Part shown: positions 16,704 to 26,900 of the stretch, in pieces
Numbering within the stretch: position 1 is the stretch's first letter
How the letters are laid out: each line of letters starts with the position of its first letter
NCBI RefSeq assembly: GCF_900142915.1
Contig: NZ_FRCM01000009.1
Span: 62,001 to 126,000, forward strand
Direction of reading: 5' to 3'
Source of the DNA: Mucilaginibacter sp. OK098
GTDB taxonomy: Bacteria; Bacteroidota; Bacteroidia; Sphingobacteriales; Sphingobacteriaceae
Length of the DNA stretch: 64,000 bases
Notes under the pieces: model-generated
What the model was told of the DNA's origin: nothing
The model's input: only the letters and a program-made list of their open reading frames with translations
The model's database searches: none
Made by a program: the position numbers and the translations under genes

Positions 16704-18449
16704 ATGTTAAGAACACATACTTGCGGCGAATTAAATATCAGTCATTTAGGTGAAACGGTAACTTTATGCGGTTGGGTCCAAAAATCACGCGACCTTGGCG
16801 GAACAACATTTATTGACGTTCGCGACCGTTATGGATTAACCCAATTGGTTTTTAATACCGATAGTGATGATTCTTTGCGTGAATTAAGCAGGAGCCTTGG
16901 TCGTGAGTTTGTGATCAGGGTTACCGGCAAGGTGCTGGAGCGTACCAGCAAGAATGCTAAAATGGCAACCGGCGATATTGAAATTGGAGTAACCGATATA
17001 GAGATCCTGAATGCGGCAAAAATTCCTCCGTTTATGATTGAGGATGAAACTGATGGCGGCGAAGAGCTTCGTGCAAAATACCGCTATCTTGACTTGCGCC
17101 GTAACCCTATCCGTAACAACCTGATGCTGCGCCACAAAATGGCACAGGAGGTTCGTAAATACCTGGATGGCCGTGATTTTATAGAAGTGGAAACCCCGGT
17201 GTTGATCAAGTCGACCCCGGAAGGTGCACGTGACTTTGTGGTGCCAAGCCGCATGAACCCGGGTGAGTTTTACGCTTTGCCGCAATCGCCCCAAACATTT
17301 AAGCAATTACTGATGGTAAGTGGTTTCGACCGTTATTTCCAGATCGTAAAATGTTTCAGGGATGAGGATTTACGGGCCGACCGTCAGCCGGAATTTACGC
17401 AGATCGACTGCGAGATGGCTTTTATTACCCAGGAAGATATCTTAAACATATTTGAAGGGCTTACCCATCATTTATTTAAAACAGTGAAAGGTATTAACCT
17501 GCCTGCTATCCCAAGGATGCAGTATGCTGATGCGATGCGTTTATATGGTTCTGATAAACCGGATATCCGTTTCGGGATGGAGTTTGTGGAATTGAATGAT
17601 GTGGTTAAAGGCAAAGGGTTCAGCATTTTTGATAATGCCGAGCTGGTTGTTGGGATCAACGCAAAAGGCTGCGCAGATTATACCCGCAAGCAAATTGATG
17701 AATTGACCGAATGGTTAAAACGGCCGCAAATTGGCGTTACCGGCATGATCTATTGCCGTTATAACACTGATGGCACTTTAAAATCATCAGTTGATAAATT
17801 TTATAATGAAGACGAACTAACCAACTGGGCCGCTGCTTTCAATGCCGAGCCTGGTGATTTAATATTGGTATTAGCCGGACAAACAGACAAAGTACGCAAG
17901 CAACTAAACGAGCTGCGCCTGGAAATGGGCTCCCGTTTAGGCTTACGCGATAAAAATACTTTTGCCGCATTATGGGTGCTTGACTTCCCGTTATTAGAAT
18001 GGGACGAAGAAAGCGGCCGTTACCATGCCATGCACCACCCGTTCACTTCGCCAAAACCAGAGGATATTGCCATGCTGGATACCGCGCCGGGCGATGTTAG
18101 GGCAAACGCATATGACCTTGTAATTAACGGCACCGAAATTGGCGGCGGATCGATCAGGATCCATGATCGTGCTTTACAGTCCTTAATGTTTAAGCATTTA
18201 GGCTTTTCGCCAGAAGAAGCACAAAAACAATTTGGCTTCCTGATGGATGCCTTTGAATACGGTGCACCTCCACACGGTGGTATTGCGTTCGGTTTCGACA
18301 GGCTATGTTCAATCTTTGCCGGGCTGGATTCTATCCGTGATGTGATCGCGTTCCCTAAAAACAACTCCGGCCGCGATGTAATGATTGACACGCCATCAAC
18401 CATTGCCGAGACGCAGATGAATGAGCTGAAGATTAAGACAGTTTTATAG
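16704..18449 (+). CDS. aspS: Aspartate--tRNA ligase
   Basis: This class II synthetase charges tRNA-Asp. The product is 581 residues: an N-terminal OB-fold anticodon domain (LRTHTCGELNISHLGETVTL), the catalytic core with motif 2 (FRDEDLRADRQPEFTQID), the bacterial-type insertion, and motif 3 (GIAFGFDRL) near the end. Length and architecture are those of the bacterial enzyme. The ATG at 16704 lies 22 nt after a -7 element. It is a single gene between two TGAACCATGA elements and is followed by an intrinsic terminator. Confidence 0.97.
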   Translation: MLRTHTCGELNISHLGETVTLCGWVQKSRDLGGTTFIDVRDRYGLTQLVFNTDSDDSLRELSRSLGREFVIRVTGKVLERTSKNAKMATGDIEIGVTDIEILNAAKIPPFMIEDETDGGEELRAKYRYLDLRRNPIRNNLMLRHKMAQEVRKYLDGRDFIEVETPVLIKSTPEGARDFVVPSRMNPGEFYALPQSPQTFKQLLMVSGFDRYFQIVKCFRDEDLRADRQPEFTQIDCEMAFITQEDILNIFEGLTHHLFKTVKGINLPAIPRMQYADAMRLYGSDKPDIRFGMEFVELNDVVKGKGFSIFDNAELVVGINAKGCADYTRKQIDELTEWLKRPQIGVTGMIYCRYNTDGTLKSSVDKFYNEDELTNWAAAFNAEPGDLILVLAGQTDKVRKQLNELRLEMGSRLGLRDKNTFAALWVLDFPLLEWDEESGRYHAMHHPFTSPKPEDIAMLDTAPGDVRANAYDLVINGTEIGGGSIRIHDRALQSLMFKHLGFSPEEAQKQFGFLMDAFEYGAPPHGGIAFGFDRLCSIFAGLDSIRDVIAFPKNNSGRDVMIDTPSTIAETQMNELKIKTVL

Positions 18450-18452
18450 TTT

Positions 18453-18541
18453 TGAACCATGATTTGCTTGATTTGAAGATTTCTTGATCTCTTGCAGTGA
18501 ATAGTATCCCTAAATCCTCTAATCAAGCAAATCATGGTTCA
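18453..18541. repeat. TGAACCATGA element, downstream copy
   Basis: Positions 18453-18473 and 18521-18541 are a perfect 21-bp inverted repeat beginning TGAACCATGATTTGC. The element is 89 bp long and starts 3 nt after the aspS stop. It shares its outer 10 bp with the element at 16446-16538. Confidence 0.9.
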
Positions 18542-18544
18542 GAA

Positions 18545-18578
18545 AAAGGATGGCTTTAAAATATGCCATCCTTTTTTT
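18545..18578 (+). terminator. Intrinsic terminator of aspS
   Basis: AAAGGATGGC and GCCATCCTTT form a 10-bp stem with a short loop, followed by a run of T. It lies about 95 bp after the aspS stop, just beyond the inverted-repeat element. Confidence 0.9.
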
Positions 18579-18600
18579 ATATTAGGTGAAAATCCCTGAT

Positions 18601-19908
18601 ATGAAAAAATTATACTTGTTTCTCCTTCTCGTTTCTTCCATATCCGCATTCGCACAAACCAAATCAGTTAAAGAGGATGTCAGCAAAAAAGCCGATGCCC
18701 TTCAAGACCAGATCATTGCCTGGCGCCGCGATTTCCATGAACACCCCGAGTTAGGCAACCATGAAGTTCGCACTTCAGGTATAATCGCTAAATATTTACA
18801 GTCGCTTGGGCTTGAAGTAAAAACAGGCGTAGCAACAACGGGTGTTGTAGCCATATTGCGTGGTGGCAAACCCGGGCCTGTTGTGGCCCTTCGTGCCGAT
18901 ATGGATGCGCTGCCTGTTACGGAACGTACCCCTGTACCTTTCGCATCAAAAGTAAAAACCATGTACAACGGGCAGGAAGTTGGCGTAATGCATGCCTGCG
19001 GTCATGATTCGCACATGGCTATCCTGATGGCTACAGCAGAGGTTTTAACGTCGATGAAAAAAGACCTGCACGGAACGGTCAAATTTATTTTTCAGCCAGC
19101 CGAAGAAGGATTGCCGGCAGGTGAAAAAGGCGGCGCCGAAGAAATGGTGAAGGAAGGGGTAATGGAAAATCCGCATGTTGATGCCGTATTTGGTTTACAC
19201 ATTCAATCCTATCAGCCTGCCGGTACAATAACTTATCGCCCCGGCGGAGATATGGCTGCAGTAAACCCAATGAAGATTGTTGTAACCGGTAAACAGGCGC
19301 ATGGGGCTTATCCATGGTCGAGCGTTGACCCTATCGTAACATCGGCACAGATCATCAACGCCCTACAAACTATTGTAAGTCGCAACCTGCAGGTTACACG
19401 CAATGGCGCAGTAGTAACTATTGGCGCTATTAATGGCGGCAACCGGTCAAATATTATTCCCGAAACAGTAACTATGTTAGGTACTATTCGCACCCTGAAC
19501 GATGATGATGAAAAAATGATCATTGAAAGGGTTAGAACCATAGTTACTAAAACAGCCGAAGCCGCAGGCGCTACTGCGGAAGTCACCATCCCTTTTGAAC
19601 ATCATTACCCGATAACTTATAACAATCCCGAACTGGTTGCTCAAATGCTGCCCACTTTGCAGGCAACCGCGGGAACAGAAAATGTTTCGCTACGCAACGC
19701 TGAAACGGGTGCCGAAGATTTTAGTTTCTACGAGCAAAAAGCTCCCGGAATTTTTATCCACTTAGGCGGGATGCCGAAAGGCGGCGACCCGGTAAAAGCA
19801 CCGGCACACCACACACCCGACTTTTTTATTGACGAAAGCGGGTTTACCCTTGGTGTAAAAGCTTTATGCAATTTAACGTTAGACTATATGAAAGCGAATA
19901 GTAAATAA
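18601..19908 (+). CDS. Secreted M20-family amidohydrolase
   Basis: The product is 435 residues from the ATG at 18601; an earlier in-frame Met at 18586 would disrupt the signal peptide (residues 1-18, ending SAFAQ). It belongs to the M20D amidohydrolases, which cleave N-acyl amino acids or related amides with two metal ions. Metal-site segments are present: ADMDALPV, MHACGHDSHMA, the FQPAEEG motif with catalytic Glu, and HLGGMP. A lid/dimerisation domain lies in the middle (AVNPMKIVVTGKQAHGAYP). Export suggests periplasmic peptide or acyl-amino-acid turnover. It appears to be monocistronic. Confidence 0.92.
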   Translation: MKKLYLFLLLVSSISAFAQTKSVKEDVSKKADALQDQIIAWRRDFHEHPELGNHEVRTSGIIAKYLQSLGLEVKTGVATTGVVAILRGGKPGPVVALRADMDALPVTERTPVPFASKVKTMYNGQEVGVMHACGHDSHMAILMATAEVLTSMKKDLHGTVKFIFQPAEEGLPAGEKGGAEEMVKEGVMENPHVDAVFGLHIQSYQPAGTITYRPGGDMAAVNPMKIVVTGKQAHGAYPWSSVDPIVTSAQIINALQTIVSRNLQVTRNGAVVTIGAINGGNRSNIIPETVTMLGTIRTLNDDDEKMIIERVRTIVTKTAEAAGATAEVTIPFEHHYPITYNNPELVAQMLPTLQATAGTENVSLRNAETGAEDFSFYEQKAPGIFIHLGGMPKGGDPVKAPAHHTPDFFIDESGFTLGVKALCNLTLDYMKANSK

Positions 19909-19967
19909 ACTAAAAATACAGCCCCATGGGTGCCCCCGCAAAAGCATAAAGCCGGAAACATAAGCAT

Positions 19968-20780
19968 ATGATATCCATACAAACATATATCCCCAAAACA
20001 CTAACGCATCTTATCAAATCATTTTGGTATATGGAGGTGGGCTTTGATGATAATGTTTACCAGGAAGAAATTATCCCCGACGGGCACAATGAGGTTATTT
20101 TTTACCTGAATAACAATAGCAAGTGGAAATCGCCCTGTAATGACGAGTGGATAACCGAGCCTAGTGCTTTTATTGCCGGACAAACATTAAAGAAACACGA
20201 AATTAAAATGTTTGCCGGCGCACGTTTGTATGGCATCCGCTTTTACCCGCACACCTTATATCCTTTTTTTAAAATTCCGCTTCATGCCATTAATTCCAGA
20301 ATCTTGCCTTTGAGCGATATAATGGATCCGGAGGGAATCTGGAGCTGTATTACAGATCAGCCCGAACAAACGTTCGAAAACATGGAGTGCTATTTGCTGG
20401 AGATGATCTCTTTTCAAACACTTAACAGCCAGGGTTATCAATATGTAAACCGGGTAATGAATTCTATTTTAAAAACCAATGGCATGCCGGGCATTAATAC
20501 GATAAGGGAAGGCGGAGGGCTCTCTGCCAAATATTGTGGCGACCTGTTCAGGAAATATGTGGGTATAACGCCAAAATGCCTGTGCAATATTTTAAAGATC
20601 AATCAATTTATCTCCAATAAAATAAACTATCCCGAATTAAGCTTTACAGAATTAACATATGAATCCGGTTACTATGATCAGTCGCACCTGATCAAATCGT
20701 TCCATCAATTTACAGATACGTCACCGCGCAAGTACTTTGAAAATGGCCATCATATAAGCAATATATTTTCAGCGTTGTAA
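19968..20780 (+). CDS. AraC-family transcriptional regulator
   Basis: The product is a 270-residue cytoplasmic DNA-binding protein. The N-terminal half resembles the DUF6597 sensor domain (EEIIPDGHNEVIFYL, then AGARLYGIRFYPHTLYPFF). The C-terminal 90 residues form two helix-turn-helix units ending in the AraC signature GYYDQSHLIKSFHQFTDTSP and RKYF. No effector is identifiable. The next gene begins 66 bp downstream on the same strand and encodes an exported protein, a possible target or co-transcribed partner. Confidence 0.9.
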   Translation: MISIQTYIPKTLTHLIKSFWYMEVGFDDNVYQEEIIPDGHNEVIFYLNNNSKWKSPCNDEWITEPSAFIAGQTLKKHEIKMFAGARLYGIRFYPHTLYPFFKIPLHAINSRILPLSDIMDPEGIWSCITDQPEQTFENMECYLLEMISFQTLNSQGYQYVNRVMNSILKTNGMPGINTIREGGGLSAKYCGDLFRKYVGITPKCLCNILKINQFISNKINYPELSFTELTYESGYYDQSHLIKSFHQFTDTSPRKYFENGHHISNIFSAL

Positions 20781-20845
20781 ATAGTTCATTTTTTTACAAT
20801 TTCCTTTTTATGGCATCAATTAGTTTTGCCTTAAAAAGGAAACAT

Positions 20846-21529
20846 ATGAAATGGATAACAATTATTTTTTTGCTATGCAGCAGCATTGTGCAGGCACAGG
20901 ATCATGGAGTTGCACATTTTTCTGTCTGGAACCCAAAACCGGGACAGGCGGCAAGCTTTGAAGGCGGCTATAAACATCACCTTTTGTGGCATAAAGCCAA
21001 TAAAGATACCTGGAACTGGTATGGCTGGTACATTATTTCAGGCTGGCGTACCGGCCAGTTTATTGATATTACGGTTGGACATTTATGGGCCGATTTTGAC
21101 AATGAGGTAAACCCGGCAGGAGACGAGGCGGATAACCAGTTACATACTGAGCCTTTTGCCGACTATTTAAGAGCATACAAAGGGTCACTAATGCCATTTT
21201 CGGATACTGATTATAAACAATCGCTCACCGCGAAAATGGTAAGGATGCTTACCGTTGATGTCAGCGATATAATCCAGGGCGCAAAAATTATTGAAAAAGT
21301 AATAGCGGATTATAAACTAAAAAACGAACCAGGAAAATTTGTGGTGTTTAATGTGATTGACGGAGGAGATGTTAAGCAGTATATTATTTTGATCCCGCTT
21401 AATAACATGGCCGAAATGGGAAAAACCATGAACATTAATACCCAACTAACCAATTCAAATAACGTGATTACCGGGATAACTTCCGAAACATTACTTTTTC
21501 AGCCTGAGATGAGTATAAATATAAAATGA
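20846..21529 (+). CDS. Exported hypothetical protein
   Basis: The product is 227 residues from the ATG at 20846, which gives a clean signal peptide (KWITIIFLLCSSIVQAQ). The mature part is rich in Trp and Tyr in its first half (WHKANKDTWNWYGWYIISGW) and has alternating beta-strand and helix patterns. This may be a dimeric alpha-beta barrel (NIPSNAP-like), but that is only an impression. No catalytic motif is seen. It lies directly after the AraC-type regulator and before a bidirectional hairpin. Confidence 0.65.
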   Translation: MKWITIIFLLCSSIVQAQDHGVAHFSVWNPKPGQAASFEGGYKHHLLWHKANKDTWNWYGWYIISGWRTGQFIDITVGHLWADFDNEVNPAGDEADNQLHTEPFADYLRAYKGSLMPFSDTDYKQSLTAKMVRMLTVDVSDIIQGAKIIEKVIADYKLKNEPGKFVVFNVIDGGDVKQYIILIPLNNMAEMGKTMNINTQLTNSNNVITGITSETLLFQPEMSINIK

Positions 21530-21533
21530 CCGG

Positions 21534-21567
21534 TACCCGCAGGGCAAGGATAAGGGCGCTGCGGGTA
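21534..21567. terminator. Bidirectional hairpin between convergent genes
   Basis: TACCCGCAG at 21534-21542 and CTGCGGGTA at 21559-21567 form a perfect 9-bp GC-rich stem with a 16-nt loop. It lies between the convergent genes ending at 21529 and 21574. Confidence 0.7.
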
Positions 21568-21573
21568 TAATGT

Positions 21574-22461
21574 TCACTTGTTTTTCAAACTTGCATAAGC
21601 CCGTACCGGAAACGTGCCGGCACCTTCAATTTTTGGCGGCACAGCGTTGAAAAGGTAGCCACTATCGGGCAGAAGCTCAAGATTGCAAAGGTGCTCAACT
21701 ATCAATATTTCCGCACCCAGTAGCGTAGTATGTACCGGCCTTGTTTTACCCGTGGTATTATCAATATTATGGCTGTCAATTCCTACCAGTTTAACCTGGC
21801 AGTCCTTTAAATAAACAGCCGCTTCCTCTGTAAGATAAGGGTGGCCCTCAAAGTAATCAGCGGTGTTCCAATGTTTTGCCCAGCCTGTATAAACAAGTAC
21901 CGCTTTATTCCTGATCTCTTTTCCAACAAAATAATCTTTGCCTATTGCTGTAGCATCTTTTGCGTTAATGGTGATGGCATCCAGTTCTGCACATTGTTCC
22001 AGGGCTATCTGCGAAAGATCTTTACCATGCTCAAACCTGTGGAACGGGCAATCGAGATAGGTACCAGTATTGGTAACCATTTCAATCTTACCTATCTGGA
22101 ACTCGGTACCTTCTTCATAAAACTCTTTTGATCTTTCACGGCTTAGGTAATCGCAGATTATTGGGGCGGGCAAACCCTTGTAGGTTACCAGGCCATCAAA
22201 AACAGTATGGCTCAGGTCAATCAGCTGCTCATCTGATGACGCATCAACAGGTTTACGTTTATGCTTTTCTTCAATATAATATTTGTTCAGGATCTTTACT
22301 TCGCCTACCATCAGCAATTGCATGTCCTGCACAATGTAATCGGCTAATTCCTTATCATTAATAGTATCCCCATCAATATCCAGCCGGAAATCCTGGCCCT
22401 GGATGCCGCCGCCGTTGGTAAAGGCGATATCAAAATCAAAAACAACTCTTTTATCAGGCAT
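21574..22461 (-). CDS. Cyclase/kynurenine-formamidase family protein
   Basis: The product is 295 residues. Residues 1-75 form a separate N-terminal domain (FDFDIAFTNGGGIQGQDF, later LLMVGEVKILNKYYI) with no recognised function. Residues 80-295 match the cyclase family (IDLSHTVFDG, later YFEGHPYLTEEAAVYL and LVGIDSHNID). The family metal motif HxGTHxDxPxH reads NTGTYLDCPFH here, so two of the usual His ligands are Asn and Tyr while Asp and the last His remain. Activity may therefore differ from metal-dependent formamidases. The protein is cytoplasmic and divergent from the WbsX-like gene. Confidence 0.82.
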   Translation of the reverse strand: MPDKRVVFDFDIAFTNGGGIQGQDFRLDIDGDTINDKELADYIVQDMQLLMVGEVKILNKYYIEEKHKRKPVDASSDEQLIDLSHTVFDGLVTYKGLPAPIICDYLSRERSKEFYEEGTEFQIGKIEMVTNTGTYLDCPFHRFEHGKDLSQIALEQCAELDAITINAKDATAIGKDYFVGKEIRNKAVLVYTGWAKHWNTADYFEGHPYLTEEAAVYLKDCQVKLVGIDSHNIDNTTGKTRPVHTTLLGAEILIVEHLCNLELLPDSGYLFNAVPPKIEGAGTFPVRAYASLKNK

Positions 22462-22560
22462 AATTATTAGGGTTGAAGCATTAGACAGTACATGATGGTG
22501 GTACTTAATTTAAAATATAAATTTGTTATTGTCTGGCAAACCTAAGCAGATCTACCAATT

Positions 22561-23769
22561 ATGAGAAACAAAGTGTCAACTTTTTTATGGTGTTTAGCAA
22601 TCGTTTGGTGTTTTTTAATAGCGGGCAATGCAAACGCCCAAAACGCGAACCAGGCAGTTAAAAAGAAATATGATGTAGCCGCATTTCTATACCCTGCATA
22701 TATCAGCAATGAGCCCCGGATCCGTCCTTTTTGGCCGTTGGGAATAGGGGAATGGGAAACCGTTACCAATATGCAGCAACGATACCCGGGGCATTACTGG
22801 AACCGTAAACCTTTGTGGGGAACGGTAAATGAAGCCGACCCTGCCGTAATGTCGATGGAAATTAACGAGGCGACAAAGCATGGCGTTAATGTTTTTATTT
22901 TCGACTGGTATTGGTATGATGGCCGGCCATTTATGGAGACGACGTTAGACAGCGGCTTTTTAAAGGCCGATAACGTTAATAAAATGAAATTTTATTTAAT
23001 GTGGGCCAATCACGATGTGGTGAACACCTGGGACACCCGGCTTAATAAGATTAATGATGACAACGTAATATGGACAGGAAAAGTGAGCCGGGACGAGTTT
23101 GAAAAAATTTGTAAACGAAATATTGAAATGTATTTTAAGTTGCCGCAATATTACAAGATAGACGGAAAGCCGGTGTTTATGATTTACGATGTGCCCCAGT
23201 TGATAACAGGCCTTGGCGGAATAGAACAAACAGTCGCGGCCCTGAAGTGGTTTAAAGAGGAAACTATAAAGGCGGGTTTCCCGGGACTGGAACTGCAATT
23301 GACCATGTGGTCCATAAACGTTAACTATAGCGGGTTTGATGGCAGCAAAACTAAAAACCCCGAAAATGCATTTGTGAAAAAGCTGGGCTTTACCAGCGCA
23401 ACGCATTACCAGTTTGTGCACTTTACCAATGTGAACGATGATTACCTGAACATTATCGACCGCGCAAAAAAGGAATGGGCGCGCATTGATACTGCATTTA
23501 CCTTAAAATATTACCCCCACGTAAGCATTGGGTGGGACAACAGTCCGCGTACTGGGCAAAGCGCGGTAGTTAAAAACAACACCCCGGCAAATTTTGCAAA
23601 AGCATTGCAAATGGCAAAAGATTACGTTGATGCCCATCCTCATCAAGCCCCGCTAATAACCATAAACAGCTGGAATGAATGGACCGAAACCAGCTACCTT
23701 GAACCGGATAATGTGTATGGATACGGGTATTTGGATGCGGTGAAAAGTGTGTTTGGAGGAGAGCAGTAA
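22561..23769 (+). CDS. Exported WbsX/GH99-like glycan protein
   Basis: The product is 402 residues with a signal peptide (residues 1-24, ending NANAQ). The rest matches the glycosyltransferase-WbsX/GH99-like TIM-barrel family: AAFLYPAYISNEPRIRPFWP, FIFDWYWYDGRPFMETTLD, MIYDVPQLI, and INSWNEWTETSYLEPD near the end. Although named WbsX glycosyltransferases, exported members are more likely glycoside hydrolases (GH99 relatives act on alpha-mannosides). Substrate is unknown. The gene is divergent from the cyclase gene (99 bp) and followed by a repeat. Confidence 0.85.
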   Translation: MRNKVSTFLWCLAIVWCFLIAGNANAQNANQAVKKKYDVAAFLYPAYISNEPRIRPFWPLGIGEWETVTNMQQRYPGHYWNRKPLWGTVNEADPAVMSMEINEATKHGVNVFIFDWYWYDGRPFMETTLDSGFLKADNVNKMKFYLMWANHDVVNTWDTRLNKINDDNVIWTGKVSRDEFEKICKRNIEMYFKLPQYYKIDGKPVFMIYDVPQLITGLGGIEQTVAALKWFKEETIKAGFPGLELQLTMWSINVNYSGFDGSKTKNPENAFVKKLGFTSATHYQFVHFTNVNDDYLNIIDRAKKEWARIDTAFTLKYYPHVSIGWDNSPRTGQSAVVKNNTPANFAKALQMAKDYVDAHPHQAPLITINSWNEWTETSYLEPDNVYGYGYLDAVKSVFGGEQ

Positions 23770-23787
23770 GTATAGCCACACCCGTCA

Positions 23788-23901
23788 TGTCATTGCGAGC
23801 GCAGCGTGGCAACCGCATACTATGCAGAGCGAACAGAAAGATATTGAACTTTGCACAGTAGACTTGCATAGTTCGCGATTGCTTCGTACCTCGCAATGAC
23901 A
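23788..23901. repeat. TGTCATTGCGAG element, copy A
   Basis: TGTCATTGCGAG at the left and CTCGCAATGACA at the right are perfect 12-bp terminal inverted repeats around a 114-bp element. The body matches the reverse complement of copy B (31081-31193) along most of its length. It lies between the convergent WbsX-like and mfd genes. Reading frames beginning MSLRGTKQ inside it are artefacts of the repeat. Confidence 0.9.
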
Positions 23902-23916
23902 AGTTTTTTTATTTTT

Positions 23917-26900
23917 CTACACCCCCACAACTTCCCCAATATCACTCAACAAAACAACGGCCTGGTCAATACTATGCACCCCTTCAATGCTTAACCGCAG
24001 GGTGTTTTTAACCTCTTTTAAGTTAGTACGCCGCGGGTTGGCCTGCACAAAATTTAACACATTCCTGAATGCTTCTGTTTCAAAATAGGGTGATTGCTGG
24101 TTGGTTAGGAAATAACCACGCAGCACATTCTTTTTAAGCGAAATCTTTTCAAAACCTATTGATTTGCCCAGCCACTGCAGGCGCATGGTGTTCAGCAGAT
24201 CGTTTACCTGTGGCGGGATCGGGCCAAAGCGGTCATGCAGCTGCTGCTGGAAGGCTTGTAGTGTTACTTCGTTTTCCAGTTTGGAAAGCTCTGTATATAA
24301 GTTATAGCGTTCAGCTATGCTTGTCACATATTCATCCGGGATCAGGATCTCCTGGTCGGTATCAATCTGGGTGAAGGAGATAAAAGGCCTTGGCTTATCA
24401 TCAGGGAACACGCCTTTAAATTCGTCTTCTTTCAACTCCTGGATAGCCTCATCCAATATCTTATGATACATCTCGAAACCTATCTCGGCAATAAACCCGC
24501 TTTGCTCGGCACCAAGCAGGTTCCCGCTGCCGCGGATGTCCAGATCGCGCATGGCAACGTTAAAACCGCTGCCCAGGTCGCTGAACTCTTCAATGGCACT
24601 CAGCCGCTTGCGTGCCTCGCTGGTAAGCGTTGAAAGCGGGGGGCTCAGTAAATAGCAATATGCCTTTTTGTTGCTCCGCCCAACGCGGCCACGCATCTGG
24701 TGAAGATCGCTCAATCCGAACATATGGGCGTAATTGATAATGATGGTATTGGCATTAGGGATATCCAAACCGGCCTCAATAATGGTTGTAGCCACCAGTA
24801 CATCATACTCATGATTTACAAACTTAAGCATCACGTCTTCCAGGGCATCACCCTCCAGCTGACCGTGTGCTATGCCTATCCTCGCCTTTGGCACCAGCTT
24901 ATGGATCATCCCGCCAAGCTGCGGCAGGTCGGCAACACGGTTATGGATAAAGAAGATCTGTCCGCCGCGGTCAATTTCGTGCTCAACGGCTTCTTTTATC
25001 AGCGTGTCATTAAAAACATGCAACTCGGTAACTACCGGTTGCCTGTTTGGCGGCGGGGTTGAGATAATGGAAAGGTCCCTTGCGCCCATCAGCGAAAAAT
25101 GCAGGGTACGCGGAATTGGCGTTGCTGTTAACGTAAGCGTATCCACATTGGCGCGCATCTGTTTCAGCTTTTCTTTGGTTGATACGCCGAATTTTTGCTC
25201 CTCGTCAATGATCATCAGCCCAAGGTCCTTAAACTTCACGTCTTTGCTCACCAGGCGATGGGTGCCGATAATGATATCAACCTTGCCCTCTTTAAGCTTC
25301 TCCAATGTTTCTTTGATCTGCTTGCTGCTTTTAAAGCGATTCACATAATCAATATTGGCAGGGAAGCCTTTCAGCCGGTCGGAGAATGTTTTATAGTGCT
25401 GGGCCGCTAAAATGGTGGTTGGTACTAATATGGCAACCTGCTTGCTATCGGCTACAGCTTTAAACGCTGCACGGATGGCAACCTCTGTTTTGCCGAACCC
25501 TACATCGCCGCAAATAAGGCGGTCCATCGGATGCGGCGATTCCATATCTTTTTTCAGATCGCTGGTTGCTTTTTCCTGGTCGGGGGTGTCTTCGTAAATA
25601 AAAGAGGCTTCCAGCTCGGTTTGCAAGTAGCTGTCCGGACTAAATGCATTACCCACCTGCGTTTTCCTGATGGCATAAAGCTTGATCAGATCGCGGGCGA
25701 TATCTTTAACTTTTTTTTTTGTTGTTTTCTTCAGCTTTTCCCAGGTATCGGTACCAAGCTTGTTCATCCGCGGAACTGCACCCTCTTTGCCGCTGTATTT
25801 ACTGATGCGGTTCAGCGAGTTGATGTTTACATACAGCAAATCGTTATCAGCATATACCAGGCGGATCATCTCCTGCATTTTGCCATTCACCTCAACCTTT
25901 TCAAGCCCGGCGTACTTGCCAATGCCATGATCAATATGGGTTACATAATCACCGGCTTTCAACTCGCGAAGCTCCTTTAATGTGATAGCCTGCGAGCGCT
26001 GGTAACCCTTTTTTAGCTTGTATTTATAATAACGGTCAAAGATCTGGTGATCGGTATAACAGGCTAAATGCTGTTCCTTATCAACAAACCCTTCGCGGAT
26101 GGAGATGCTGATCGGCGTAAACTTTACGGTTTTATCAAGGTCATCCAGGATGGCGTAAAGGCGCTCAACCTGCCGGGCAGAATCAGTAAGGATAAAATTC
26201 TCTATCTTCTCCGCCTCGTTAGCTTTAAAATTATGGATCAGCAGGCTAAAATCTTTATTGAACGATGGCTGGGGGCGCATCTCAAAATTGAATTTCAAAT
26301 CAGTCTGATAAAAAAACTGCTTCCCAAACTCAACCAGCGGAAAATCATGAAGCTGATCGGCTATTAGCTTTTCATCGGTAAAACTAAATTTGGGGTCTAT
26401 CCAATCAGGGTTCTGGTTTTTTTCATCAGCAGATAATGCCTTCCAAAGTGCGGTTGCTTTTTTATAGCCGCTTTGAATAATATCCAGCGTAAACTGTACG
26501 TCCTTTATCCAGATCTGTGTATCGGGCTCAACATATTCAAGCAACGAAATGTTGCTCTCGGTTAAGAACTTTGATTGTACATTGGGCACAATGGTAATGC
26601 TTTTTACCTGCTCAACCGAAAGCTGGCTTTCTATTTCAAAGGTACGGATCGATTCTATCAGGTCGCCAAAAAACTCAACCCGGTAAGGCAGCTCGTGCGA
26701 GAAGGAGAAGATATCAACTATGCCGCCGCGGATAGAGAACTGACCCGGCTCATACACAAAATCAACCCGGTCAAAATCATACTCCACTAAAAACTCGTTG
26801 ATAAAATCAATCCCAAGCTTATTATTAACTGAAATTTCGAGCGTGTTTTTCTCCAGGGATGCACGGTCGATCACCTTTTCCGCAAGCGCTTCGGGATAGG

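Noticed and set aside
16570..16710. 46-codon frame upstream of aspS (MKEEEIYHLSPEELPLSSS...)
   Set aside because: Its second half is repeat DNA and it runs into the aspS start by 7 nt. It also covers the aspS promoter. It could be a gene remnant but coding cannot be supported.
16446..18541. aspS as cargo of an insertion sequence
   Set aside because: No transposase gene is present and the ends are imperfectly shared. The element pair is kept only as a finding.
23570..23902. Minus-strand frame beginning MSLRGTKQ
   Set aside because: It lies mostly antisense to the WbsX-like gene and in the repeat element, so it is an artefact.
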